In this document: positions 43,601-51,486 of the stretch, in pieces
Layout: the number at the start of each line of letters is the position of its first letter
Numbering within the stretch: position 1 is the first letter of the stretch
DNA from: Streptosporangium sp. NBC_01755
GTDB taxonomy: Bacteria > Actinomycetota > Actinomycetes > Streptosporangiales > Streptosporangiaceae
Direction of reading: 5' to 3'
Length of the DNA stretch: 64,000 nucleotides
Assembly (NCBI RefSeq): GCF_035917995.1
Contig: NZ_CP109131.1
Span: 2,542,001-2,606,000, forward strand
Notes under the pieces: generated by a model
What the model was told of the DNA's origin: nothing
The model's database searches: none
Seen by the model: the letters and a program-made list of their open reading frames with translations, nothing else
Position numbers and translations under genes: made by a program

Positions 43601-44119
43601 ATGCGCAACACCTGGATCACGCGCGCCGAGACCGGCGCCGACATCCCCGCCGTCCGTGAGATCAACCTTGCCGCCTTTCCCACCGCGGAGGAGGCCGACC
43701 TCGTCGACGCACTGCGCGCCGACCCGGCCGCGTGGATCGAGGGACTGTCCCTCGTCACCGCGGACGAGAGCGGCGATCTCGTCGGCCACGCACTGCTGAC
43801 CCGCTGTCACATCGGCGACACCCCGGCCCTGTGCCTGGCCCCGTGCGCCGTCCGGCCCGAGCGGCAAAACAGCGGCGCCGGTTCTGCGACCGTCCGTGCC
43901 GCCCTGAAGGCGGCCGCGGACATGGGCGAGCACTACGTCGTCGTCCTGGGGCACCCGGCCTACTACCCCCGGTTCGGCTTCACCCGTGCCTCCGCCCATG
44001 GCATCGGCCTGACCATCGACGTCCCGGACGAGGCCCTGATGGCCCGCGCTCTCGACACCGGCCGCTGCCGCCCACTGCCCGGCGGAATCGTCCGCTACGC
44101 CGCGCCGTTCGGCATCTGA
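43601..44119 (+). CDS. GNAT-family N-acetyltransferase
   Basis: The 172-residue protein resembles the YhbS-type GNAT group: ITRAETGADIPAVREINLAAFP, GHALLTRC, LAPCAVRPERQNSGAGSATVRAAL with a GxGxA-type acetyl-CoA loop, and VVLGHPAYYPRFGFTRAS near the end. Substrate unknown. ATG 43601 has only a weak ribosome binding site; the frame is open to 43559. It stands alone between gene-poor gaps. Confidence 0.78.
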   Translation: MRNTWITRAETGADIPAVREINLAAFPTAEEADLVDALRADPAAWIEGLSLVTADESGDLVGHALLTRCHIGDTPALCLAPCAVRPERQNSGAGSATVRAALKAAADMGEHYVVVLGHPAYYPRFGFTRASAHGIGLTIDVPDEALMARALDTGRCRPLPGGIVRYAAPFGI

Positions 44120-44299
44120 CGCGCCTTCACCGGACGGACAGGCCAGACGGTGAATCCGCAGACGGGAAAGGCCGATTACGCTGACTCCAGCGTCGTTTTA
44201 AGCGCCATCTCTGCTTCGGCCGGTACGCCCGGATCGACCGGGACGGGCCTCACGGCCGATCTCAGGATCACCGAGGCCCACAGAGAGGGGTAACCCCCC

Positions 44300-44413
44300 A
44301 TGGCGGGAAAGCCACGTCGCAAGGCGGCCGACTCCACGGAGGCGCACCTGCTCGTTGTCCGAGCGGTTCTCATCGTGGTGGATTGGGCGCTGCGCGTGAT
44401 CGTGCCCAACTAG
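44300..44413 (+). CDS. Small ORF, 37 residues, basic with hydrophobic C-terminus
   Basis: ATG 44300 has GAGAGGGG nine bases upstream. The peptide begins MAGKPRRKAADST and ends in LLVVRAVLIVVDWALRVIVPN, a basic head plus a 20-residue hydrophobic helix that could insert in or lie on the membrane. Third-position GC is high. It is too short for a family call. Gaps of about 180 and 410 bases surround it. Confidence 0.42.
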   Translation: MAGKPRRKAADSTEAHLLVVRAVLIVVDWALRVIVPN

Positions 44414-44827
44414 GCAGCCGGCCTAGCTGAACCCGCATCACATCCCAGAGGGGCCTCGATCTTGGTTTGGCGGCCTGGTCGGGGCCTCTCCCCATGCGCG
44501 GGCCCTTGCCTGGAAGGCAAGCTCCGCCCGTCCAGACTACGACGCGCGCTAAGTACATGTACACCAGAGTGTCAACTGGCAGAACGAAAACAAACTGGTC
44601 GAGCAGCCGCCGGAGTCAACAGTCAGTGTTTTGGAAACCCAGTTGAAAACCGGTCGCTGATCATGACTCCGACCAGCCCTCTAACGTGGCTGGCCCCAGG
44701 TGGTCCGACTCGCTGCGCGGGCACTGCCGGCGCCGGGTGAACGGTGACCTCCAGCACCTACCACACCACTTGGAACCGTCAGGTTGGGGGCGAGGGACCG
44801 GGTGTGGCCCCGGCGCTTGAGGTCTCG
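44414..44827. other. Noncoding gap with a hairpin and a short palindrome
   Basis: No gene seen. CTTGCCT-GGA-AGGCAAG (44505-44521) is a seven-pair hairpin that could end the small-ORF transcript. GTACATGTAC (44553-44562) is a perfect 10-bp palindrome. The segment 44560-44660 is lower in GC than its surroundings. Confidence 0.45.
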
Positions 44828-45286
44828 CTATCCGCAGTTGCCGAAGGTCTTGCGGCCGCCGGTCGCCTCGGCGTAGTCCAGCCGGGTGTCTCGGGTGCTG
44901 CCCCAGTACGAGACGCAATCGCCACGGGCCTTCAGCTTGACCGGCCCGGCGTAGTACTTGAACTTGCCCGCGTCGGTCTTCGACTTGCCGCCCTCCACCT
45001 TCAGGGTGGCGGTGGTGTAGGTGGCGGTCCGGTAGAAGGCGGTCTTGATACTGACCACGCAGTTGTAACCGGTGCTGCGGTTGTACATGAGGTAGACGTA
45101 GCCGAAGGTGTCACGTCCGGACTTGAGGGGGCGGATGCCGTCCTTCACCCGGGTGAACCCCGCCCCGCAGACTCCCTCGGGAGTGTAGGGGGCGGAGGCC
45201 GCGTACGCCGTGTATGCCGGGTTGACCGCGAGAACGCCGGCGGCTAAGGCCGTCACGGCGATGACCTTCGTAACAGACCTGATCAC
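44828..45286 (-). CDS. Secreted protein, spore-associated protein A (SapA)-like
   Basis: The 152-residue product begins with a signal peptide (VTKVIAVTALAAGVLAVNPAYTAYA, cleavage probably after AYA). The mature part has paired cysteines (GVCGAGF, NCVVSI, GDCVSYWG, GNCG) and FKYYAGPVKLKARGDC, which match the SapA family of secreted Streptomyces spore-surface proteins. GTG 45286 has GAAGG eight bases upstream. The fold probably has two disulphides. Function of SapA is unknown; it is associated with the spore coat. Confidence 0.72.
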   Translation of the reverse strand: MIRSVTKVIAVTALAAGVLAVNPAYTAYAASAPYTPEGVCGAGFTRVKDGIRPLKSGRDTFGYVYLMYNRSTGYNCVVSIKTAFYRTATYTTATLKVEGGKSKTDAGKFKYYAGPVKLKARGDCVSYWGSTRDTRLDYAEATGGRKTFGNCG

Positions 45287-45451
45287 TTGTCTACCCTTCG
45301 ACGGGGGGCTGCGGCCCCTACCACAGTGGATCAACCCGTCGATCTTTGCTTACTCCTCTGCTTTCCGACAATGGGGTCCCGGTGGTATCGGCGAAATTTT
45401 CAACGAATACGCAGGTCAGATCGGTCGCACACCACTCCACCGCCCTCGCCG

Positions 45452-45579
45452 CGCTTTTCCCCACGTACTACGCCACGCTTTTCCCCACGTACTACGCCAC
45501 GCTTTTCCCCACGTACTACGCCACGCTTTTCCCCACGTACTACGCCACGCTTTTCCCCACGTACTACGCCACGCTTTTC
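45452..45579 (+). repeat. 24-bp tandem repeat, five copies plus part
   Basis: The unit CGCTTTTCCCCACGTACTAC-GCCA repeats five times without visible change (45452-45571) and a sixth begins (45572-45579). In one plus-strand frame it reads LFPTYYAT repeated. No start with a ribosome binding site leads into it. Confidence 0.9.
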
Positions 45580-45866
45580 AACGGCGATCAGCCAGGCGCG
45601 ACGCAGGTACCGATCTCAAACACTCGTACACCACCTGCGCGGACGCGACCTCGCTTCTGCCGGGCAGCGAAGGCAGGCTCGCCGAAGTTGAGCGAGGCTG
45701 TCTCAACCTTGATCAGCGCCTGCGACGCTTCCGGTCGGGGTTCGTCGATCTCGTCGAAACGTACGCTTGGATGAGCCGCCCGTCCGGGTCTGTCAATAGA
45801 CGGCCACCACGAGCGGGTCCCCGGCCCACTCCCCCTGCATGACCCAGAAGTCTGACTTCGTCACGG

Positions 45867-45948
45867 CCGGAACGCAGCCGGAACGCAGCCGGAACGCAGC
45901 CGGAACGCAAGATCTTCAGTGGTCTTCAAGATCTTCAGTGGTCTTTCA
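45867..45948 (+). repeat. 11-bp (four copies) and 19-bp (two copies) tandem repeats
   Basis: CCGGAACGCAG occurs four times in a row (45867-45910), followed directly by two copies of GATCTTCAGTGGTCTTCAA (45911-45948, the second slightly altered). They lie just beyond the 3' end of the TetR gene. Confidence 0.85.
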
Positions 45949-45972
45949 GCAAGGACCCCGGTCACCCACCGG

Positions 45973-46566
45973 TCACCCCAGCAACCCCCTGGCGATCAGC
46001 TGGGTCAGGGTTTCGATGGCCTCGTCGTCGTCGCCTCCCGGGTTCTCCGCGAGGCGGTGGTAGCAGAAGGACTCCAGCATGCAGGATATTGCGAGCGCCG
46101 CCAGCCGGGCGCTCTCCTCGCTCCTGGCCGCCGGGGTGTCGGTCTCGCGGATGTGCCGCGTCCAGTTCTCCACGTGGCGCTGGCGTAGTTCGTCGTGGAT
46201 GTGGCGGAAGGTTCCGCTGGACATGGACGCCTGGAAGATACCGACGATCTCCGGCAGGTGTTCGCGGTAGGTGGCCCAGTACGCGCCGACGTGGCGGCGG
46301 ATGTCGTCGGTCGTGGAGAGCGTGTGCTCGTGACCGAGGTGATCGACGACGTGGGAGCGCAGCGCCGTTTGGAAGTCCCCGGCCAGCGAGGCGAGCAGGG
46401 TGTCCTTGTCCTCGAAATAGCGGTAGAACGAGCCCACTGCCTTCCCCGCCTCCGCGGTGATATCGATGATCTTGATTTCGGCATAGCTCTTGCGGGTCAA
46501 CAGCCGCCGCGCGGCGTCCTTGAGCTCTGCCTCGGTACGCTTGGACTTCACCAGATACCTCCCCAT
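45973..46566 (-). CDS. TetR-family regulator of the transport/degradation operon
   Basis: The 197-residue protein has a TetR HTH (residues about 10-55, IKIIDITAEAGKAVGSFYRYFEDKDTLL). Its helical ligand domain has a C-terminal tetracyclin-repressor-like part of the TetR_C_33 sort (ALAISCMLESFCYHRLAENPGG). It is the last gene of the operon, eight bases after the amidohydrolase. The two palindromes before the first gene are its probable target, giving repression relieved by the substrate or an intermediate. Confidence 0.82.
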   Translation of the reverse strand: MGRYLVKSKRTEAELKDAARRLLTRKSYAEIKIIDITAEAGKAVGSFYRYFEDKDTLLASLAGDFQTALRSHVVDHLGHEHTLSTTDDIRRHVGAYWATYREHLPEIVGIFQASMSSGTFRHIHDELRQRHVENWTRHIRETDTPAARSEESARLAALAISCMLESFCYHRLAENPGGDDDEAIETLTQLIARGLLG

Positions 46567-46574
46567 CACCGAGA

Positions 46575-47417
46575 TTACTGCCCGTAGAACAGCCTCCCGG
46601 GCGCCTCAACGAGGATCTGGTGGCGATCTTCCGGGGTGGGCGCCCAATCGGCCAGCAGATTCAGCAACTCGCCGGTGTCGCGTTGGCCGTCGGGCAGGTG
46701 TGGCCAGTCCGAGCCCCACAGCAGCCGGTCGGGGTGGGTCTCGACCAGCGCGCGGGCCAGCGGCTCGACGGCCGACAGCGGCCCGTCTTTGGCCAGCCGG
46801 TACGGCCCCGACAGTTTGAGATAGCAGTGCCCGCCCGCGAGCAGCGGCAGCAGCCCGTCGAGGTCCATCCCGTACCCCATGTGGTCGATGACGAAGGTGT
46901 GTTCGAGCTCGGCGAGGAAGGGCAGGAGATTCCGCACGACCGCGCCCGGCGTGTAGAACTGCAGGTGCCAGCCGCGCGGCCTGGCGCGCTGGGCCATCGC
47001 GCGGATGTAGGCGATGAGCTCGTCGGTGCGCCACGACGCGCGGGCGAACAGGTCGAGCCTGATCGCCCGCACCCCCGCCTCGTGGAAGCGGTCGAGCTCC
47101 GCGTCGCTCACGGAGTCCTCGATCCGGACCACGCCGCGGCAGCGCGGCCCCACCTTGCGCAGCACGTCGAGCAGCAGGCTGTTGTCGGTGCCGTAGAAGG
47201 TCGGCTGCACCAGCACCATCCGCTCGATGCCGAGCCAGCCGGCCAGGCGAAGGTACTGGTCGAGTGCGCCGTCGGGAAAGGTGTAGAGCGGGTCGGGAAC
47301 ATGTGCGTAGCCGGGCTCGAACACGTGGAAATGGGCGTCACAGCTCAGCGGTGGCATCGTGAAACCCGGCCGGGTGTTGCTCGTCGTGGCCCGCATGGGC
47401 GTGGTCTGAAGGGTCAT
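46575..47417 (-). CDS. Amidohydrolase-2 family lactonase (LigI-like)
   Basis: The 280-residue TIM-barrel hydrolase has the metal motif SCDAHFHVFEPG, TFVIDHMGYGMDLDG, and LLWGSDWPHLPDG with the catalytic aspartate. This pattern is closest to 2-pyrone-4,6-dicarboxylate lactonase and related carboxylate-lactone hydrolases. It would open a lactone ring made in aromatic-acid breakdown, but no ring-cleavage dioxygenase is present in the window, so another lactone is possible. ATG 47417 overlaps the aldolase stop as ATGA. Confidence 0.78.
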   Translation of the reverse strand: MTLQTTPMRATTSNTRPGFTMPPLSCDAHFHVFEPGYAHVPDPLYTFPDGALDQYLRLAGWLGIERMVLVQPTFYGTDNSLLLDVLRKVGPRCRGVVRIEDSVSDAELDRFHEAGVRAIRLDLFARASWRTDELIAYIRAMAQRARPRGWHLQFYTPGAVVRNLLPFLAELEHTFVIDHMGYGMDLDGLLPLLAGGHCYLKLSGPYRLAKDGPLSAVEPLARALVETHPDRLLWGSDWPHLPDGQRDTGELLNLLADWAPTPEDRHQILVEAPGRLFYGQ

Positions 47418-48160
47418 GACGCATCCTTCGCGGCAGAGCCGATGGCTTGGAAGAGCAGGGCGGAGTCCATACCGGTGATTCGGAGTGGGCAGACACCGGC
47501 GAGACCGGCCGCGGGCATGCCGCCGACCGCCAGCAACTTCCCGTGCGTACGGCAGGCCGCGGCCGCAGTGGCGATCGCGTCGAGCACTCGCGGATCGTCG
47601 TAGGCGCCGGGCCTGCCGAGCTCCGCGGTGAGATCGTTGACACCGATCGCGAGCATGTCCACGCCGTCCACCTGCGCGATGTGGTCGGCGTTGGCGATCC
47701 CCGCCGGGGTCTCGATGAGGATCTGCACCACGGCCGCGGCGTCGAGCGCCGGGTTCAGCTCCCTGGCGGGCACCGGACGCATGCCGTACTGAGGCACCTG
47801 GGCGGTCTGCGAGCGTTGCCCGCGCGGCGGGAACCGGCAGGCGCGGGCGACCTGCCGTGCCTCGTCCGCCGTCTCGACCCGCGGGGCGACGATGCCGTGG
47901 GCGCCACCGTCCAGGAGCCGACCGATCATGCCGTATTCGCGCTCCGGCACTCGCACCAGCGGCGTCATTCCCAGACTGTCGGCGGCCGAGCAGAGCTGCG
48001 CGGCCACATCGGTGGACATGACGGAGTGTTCCAGGTCGACCAGGACGGCGTGGTGGCCGGTCGCGTGTGCCATCCGCACGACCTCGGAGGTACGGCTGCC
48101 GCGGATGCCGAGCATGAGCGTCGGCAGCCCTTGCCGCAGCCGCTCCAGGAAGGCGCTCAC
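47414..48160 (-). CDS. HpcH/HpaI-type class II aldolase
   Basis: The 248-residue protein matches the HpcH/HpaI aldolase family. It has HHAVLVDLEHSVMS (corresponding to the DxEH motif), a GAHGIVAPRVETADEARQV strand, VQILIETPAGIAN with the metal glutamate, and VDMLAIGVNDLTAELG. It would split a 4-hydroxy-2-oxo acid into pyruvate or oxaloacetate and an aldehyde. GTG 48160 lies inside one copy of a 25-bp duplication that also moved the end of the upstream gene, yet a GTGA overlap is kept. Confidence 0.82.
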   Translation of the reverse strand: MSAFLERLRQGLPTLMLGIRGSRTSEVVRMAHATGHHAVLVDLEHSVMSTDVAAQLCSAADSLGMTPLVRVPEREYGMIGRLLDGGAHGIVAPRVETADEARQVARACRFPPRGQRSQTAQVPQYGMRPVPARELNPALDAAAVVQILIETPAGIANADHIAQVDGVDMLAIGVNDLTAELGRPGAYDDPRVLDAIATAAAACRTHGKLLAVGGMPAAGLAGVCPLRITGMDSALLFQAIGSAAKDAS

Positions 48161-48195
48161 GGGGTGCCGCCCAGGAAGGCGCTCACGGGGTGCCG
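48146..48195 (-). repeat. 25-bp tandem duplication at the livF/aldolase junction
   Basis: CAGGAAGGCGCTCACGGGGT-GCCGC occurs at 48146-48170 and again at 48171-48195. Each copy contains an overlapping GTG start and TGA stop. The copy nearer livF ends livF and opens a nine-codon frame (VSAFLGGTP) that stops exactly where the aldolase starts in the other copy. Confidence 0.85.
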
Positions 48196-48896
48196 CCCAG
48201 GAAGAGCGCGCCCATCTCCGGGTCGTCGAGAATTGTCTGGGCGGAGTCCGCCATGAGCACGCGGCCGCTCTCCATGACGACACCGTGGCCGGCGATCCCG
48301 AGCCCGAAGCGCACGTTCTGTTCCACGATGAGCACGGTGATGCCGCTGTCGCGCATGGCGTTCACGGCATCTCCGACCAGACCGAGCGAGCGCGGGTCGA
48401 GCCCCAGAGACGGCTCGTCGAGCAGCACCATCGCCGGTTCCAGCATGAGCGCCCTGGCGAACTCGACGGTTCGCCGCTGCCCGCCGGACAGGTTCCCCGC
48501 CGGCTCGCCGCTCCGCTCAGCGATGATCGGGAAGCGCTCGGCGAGCCAGGCGAAGCGCCCCCGCAGATACGTCTTCTCGTGGCGGCGCAGGTAGCCGCCG
48601 AGAAGTACGTTCTCCGCGACGGTCATCGCGGGGAACAGGCCGTTCTTCTGCGGCACCTGCACGATCCCCGCCTTGATCAGCTCGGCGGGGTACCGTCCGG
48701 CGATGTCGCGGCCGTCGAAGCGGATCGCGCCGAGACGCGGTGCGAGCTGGCCGCTGATGGTCCGCAGCACGGTGGACTTGCCCGCGCCGTTGGGGCCGAC
48801 GATGCAGGTCACCGAGCCGGGGAAGACCTCCAGGTCCAGCCCCTGCAGCACGTCGCCTCCGCCGTACCCGGCGAAGACACCGGTCATCGAGATCAT
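48183..48896 (-). CDS. livF: LIV-type ABC importer ATPase, LivF-like
   Basis: A 237-residue ATPase with Walker [11 protein letters not shown], signature LSGGQRRTVEFARAL and Walker B MVLLDEPSLGLDP. It pairs with the LivG half of the fused upstream protein to power the LivHM-type pore. ATG 48896 overlaps the LivMG stop as ATGA. Confidence 0.9.
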   Translation of the reverse strand: MISMTGVFAGYGGGDVLQGLDLEVFPGSVTCIVGPNGAGKSTVLRTISGQLAPRLGAIRFDGRDIAGRYPAELIKAGIVQVPQKNGLFPAMTVAENVLLGGYLRRHEKTYLRGRFAWLAERFPIIAERSGEPAGNLSGGQRRTVEFARALMLEPAMVLLDEPSLGLDPRSLGLVGDAVNAMRDSGITVLIVEQNVRFGLGIAGHGVVMESGRVLMADSAQTILDDPEMGALFLGGTP

Positions 48897-50617
48897 TGGC
48901 TCGCTCCTGTCAAGTAGGCGTCCAGCACCAGCGGGTCGCTCCGCACCTCCTGCGGCGTGCCGGAGGCGATGCGGCGGCCACCTGCCAGGACGTGGACCGT
49001 GTCGCAGAGCCCGAGGACGAAGGGCATGTTGTGCTCGACGATCAGGAAGGTGGTCCCGGTCCGGTTGAGTTCGCGGATCAGGGCGCCCATCTGCTCGATC
49101 TGCGTCGGGTTGATGCCGCCCGCCGGTTCGTCGAGCAGCACCAGGCGGGGCTGGAGCAGGAGAATCTGGATCAGTTCGATGAGCTTCTGCTGGCCGTAGG
49201 AGAGCTCGCCGGCGGGCAGGTCACGATAGTCGCCGAGCCCGACGAGATCGAGGAGCTCAGCGCCCCTGGCGGCCTGGACACCGGTGATCGCCGGAGCCGC
49301 CCAGGACCCGTTGGATCCGGCGACGACGTTCCGCAGCACCGACAACCGGGGGAACAATCGGGTGATCTGGTGGGTACGGCCCAGCCCCGCCCGGCTGCGT
49401 GCCCATCGGCTCGAGGCGTCGATCCGCCGGCCGTCGAGCAGGATCGTGCCGCTGTCCGGCTTCATCGCGCCGTCGATAAGGTTGAACAGCGTGGTCTTGC
49501 CGGATCCGTTCGGCCCGATCAACCCGGTGATCGAGCCGGGCTCGACGGTGAGGTCCAGGCCGTCGAGGACGGTGAGCCCGCCGAAGCGTTTGCGAATGCC
49601 GTGCACCTCCAATCGCCCCCCGTCGCCGACCGCGAGCCAGGACGGGACGGCGGCGGGGGCCAGGCGTTTGCCCACGATGGCCGGTCGCTTTCTGGCCAGC
49701 GCCTGCCGTACCCCGGGAATGATGCCCTTGGGCAGGAAGAGCAGGATGGCCAGGAGCAGCCCACCGAAGACGACCAGCCGCCAGGCGCCCGCGGTCGGAC
49801 CGGTGAACAGCTGGTTGGTCAGCTGGGAGAACGGCTCCAGCAGGAAGGCGCCCAGCACGGGGCCCCACAGCGTGCCCGAGCCACCGAGCAGGGCGGCGAG
49901 CACGATCATGATGCTGGTGACGATGCTGAACATGGCTCTGGAGTCGAGGAAGCTCAGGTAGTAGCCGTAGAAGCCGCCCGCCACGCCGATGGGCACGCTG
50001 CTGGCCACGAAGGCGGCGAGCTTGGCCGCCGAGGTGTTGACGCCGATGCCCGCGGCCTTCTCCTCGTCCTCGCGGATGGCCGTCAGCCCGAGGCCGAAGC
50101 GTGAGGAGGCGATCGCCTTCGACATCACCAGCGTCAGGATCAGCAGACCGAGCAGGGCGTAGTAGAAGGGCCAGAGGGCGTAGTCCCTACTCCAGGTCGG
50201 CGCGGGAAGGATCATGCCGTCGTTGCCGTTCGTGACCGACGTCCAGTTCAGCGCCACGATGCCGAGCAGGTAGAGCATCGCGAACGTGATCATGATGAAC
50301 GCGTTGCCTCGCGCCCGGAAGGTCACCAGGCCGAGGACGGCGGCGAGCGCCCCCGCCGCGAGGCCGCCCAGGGGAGCGGCCAGGAATGGGGAGATCGACC
50401 ACGTGTTGGCCGCGATGGCGGTCGTGTAGGCGCCGACGCCGAGGAAGGCGCTCTGCCCGAGGGAGATGTAGCCGGTGTAGCCGCCCATGATGTTCCAGGA
50501 ACTGGCCATGATCGCCAGGAGGAAGATCAGGATGAGCATGTTCAGGTAGTAGGCGTCGCCCCACAGCACGGGCAGCGCGAGGAGGGCGCCGCCGGCCGCG
50601 ATGATCAGGATCCTCAT
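48893..50617 (-). CDS. Fused LivM permease-LivG ATPase
   Basis: The 574-residue protein joins a branched-chain amino acid-type permease to its ATPase. The permease (residues about 1-320) has some ten helices, WNIMGGYTGYISLGQSAFLGVGAYTTA and the EAA-like FGLGLTAIREDEEKAAGIGVN loop. The ATPase (about 340-574) has GPNGSGKTTLFNLI, ELSYGQQKLIELIQ and VLLDEPAGGINP. ATG 50617 overlaps the LivH stop. LivM-LivG fusions are known but uncommon. Because the remaining genes are adjacent, the importer is complete. Confidence 0.9.
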   Translation of the reverse strand: MRILIIAAGGALLALPVLWGDAYYLNMLILIFLLAIMASSWNIMGGYTGYISLGQSAFLGVGAYTTAIAANTWSISPFLAAPLGGLAAGALAAVLGLVTFRARGNAFIMITFAMLYLLGIVALNWTSVTNGNDGMILPAPTWSRDYALWPFYYALLGLLILTLVMSKAIASSRFGLGLTAIREDEEKAAGIGVNTSAAKLAAFVASSVPIGVAGGFYGYYLSFLDSRAMFSIVTSIMIVLAALLGGSGTLWGPVLGAFLLEPFSQLTNQLFTGPTAGAWRLVVFGGLLLAILLFLPKGIIPGVRQALARKRPAIVGKRLAPAAVPSWLAVGDGGRLEVHGIRKRFGGLTVLDGLDLTVEPGSITGLIGPNGSGKTTLFNLIDGAMKPDSGTILLDGRRIDASSRWARSRAGLGRTHQITRLFPRLSVLRNVVAGSNGSWAAPAITGVQAARGAELLDLVGLGDYRDLPAGELSYGQQKLIELIQILLLQPRLVLLDEPAGGINPTQIEQMGALIRELNRTGTTFLIVEHNMPFVLGLCDTVHVLAGGRRIASGTPQEVRSDPLVLDAYLTGASQ

Positions 50618-51486
50618 CCGGTGACCACATCCTGTCGAACTCGAACGCCGAAGATCCCCTGCGGGCGCAGCAGGAGGGTCAGCACGATGACGGCGAAGGG
50701 CATGGCAGTGGCCCACGAGGGCGACCCGTAGGTGGCCGTCAGTGTCTCGGCCACGCCGAGGACCAGGGCGCCGATCAGCGCGCCGCCGAGGCTGCCCATG
50801 CCGCCGAGCACCACGATGGCGAGCCCCAGGCCGATCCACTGCTCCCCGGAGTCCGGGGTGAAGGGAGACAGGACCGCGAGGATCGAGCCCGCCGCGCCGG
50901 TCAGCGCGACGCCGAGGGCGAAGGCGGCGACGTTGACCCGCTCCACCCGGATGCCGACGAGTTCGGCGCCCTGCGGGTTGGCCGTGGCCGCGCGTACGGC
51001 TCTGCCCAGCCACGTGTGGTTGAGCACCATGTACAGCGCGGCCAGCAGGGCCAGCGCGCACGCGGAGCCGTACACCTGGGCCGTGGGGAAGACCAGGTCG
51101 CCCAGCCGGATGGACGTGCGGGCGTAGGAGGTGACGACGGTGTGCGGTTCATGGCCCCAGATGAGGATGGTGATTCCCTCCAGGATCATGGCGAGCGCGA
51201 GCGTGGAGAGGATGATCGTGCCCTCACCGCCGCGCTCGGCCCGCTGGATGACGAGCTTGTGGATGAGCCAGCCCAGGCCGAACAGCACGGTGCCGGTGAC
51301 GGGGATCGTCGCGAAGGGGTCGAGGCCCGTCGCCGTGCAGATGCTGTAGGTGAGGAATGCCCCGGCGATGAGGATCGCGCCGTGGGTCAGGTTGACGATG
51401 TGCATGACGCCGAAGATCAGCGTCAGGCCGCTGCTGGCCAGGGCGTATACGCCGCCGACGAGTAGGCCGAAGAGCAACGCCTGCAT
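50614..51486 (-). CDS. livH: LIV-type ABC permease, LivH-like
   Basis: A 290-residue permease with about eight helices. It has the start MQALLFGLLVGGVYALASSGLTLIFGVM, typical of LivH, and the cytosolic EAA-like loop RAVRAATANPQGAELVGIRVERVN. ATG 51486 overlaps the binding-protein stop as TGATG. Confidence 0.9.
   Translation of the reverse strand: MQALLFGLLVGGVYALASSGLTLIFGVMHIVNLTHGAILIAGAFLTYSICTATGLDPFATIPVTGTVLFGLGWLIHKLVIQRAERGGEGTIILSTLALAMILEGITILIWGHEPHTVVTSYARTSIRLGDLVFPTAQVYGSACALALLAALYMVLNHTWLGRAVRAATANPQGAELVGIRVERVNVAAFALGVALTGAAGSILAVLSPFTPDSGEQWIGLGLAIVVLGGMGSLGGALIGALVLGVAETLTATYGSPSWATAMPFAVIVLTLLLRPQGIFGVRVRQDVVTG

Larger units (their letters stand above)
45287..45972. other. 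Gene-poor gap holding three tandem-repeat blocks
   Basis: No convincing gene. Frames of 133-210 codons are open only because the 24-bp repeat inside them is a multiple of three; outside the repeat codon use is poor. The listed repeat blocks take up about a third. A short frame near 45710-45780 (LRRFRSGFVDLVETYAWMS) faintly recalls the end of type I restriction R subunits, too short to call. Confidence 0.5.

Noticed and set aside
45452..45579. CRISPR array
   Set aside because: The repeats are directly adjacent, with no spacers and no cas genes.
45346..45774. Repeat protein with LFPTYYAT units
   Set aside because: No ribosome binding site, and codon use outside the repeat is poor; the frame is open because the repeat unit is 24 bp.
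45710..45790. Type I restriction R-subunit remnant
   Set aside because: The resemblance covers fewer than 20 residues and no other HsdR motif is nearby.
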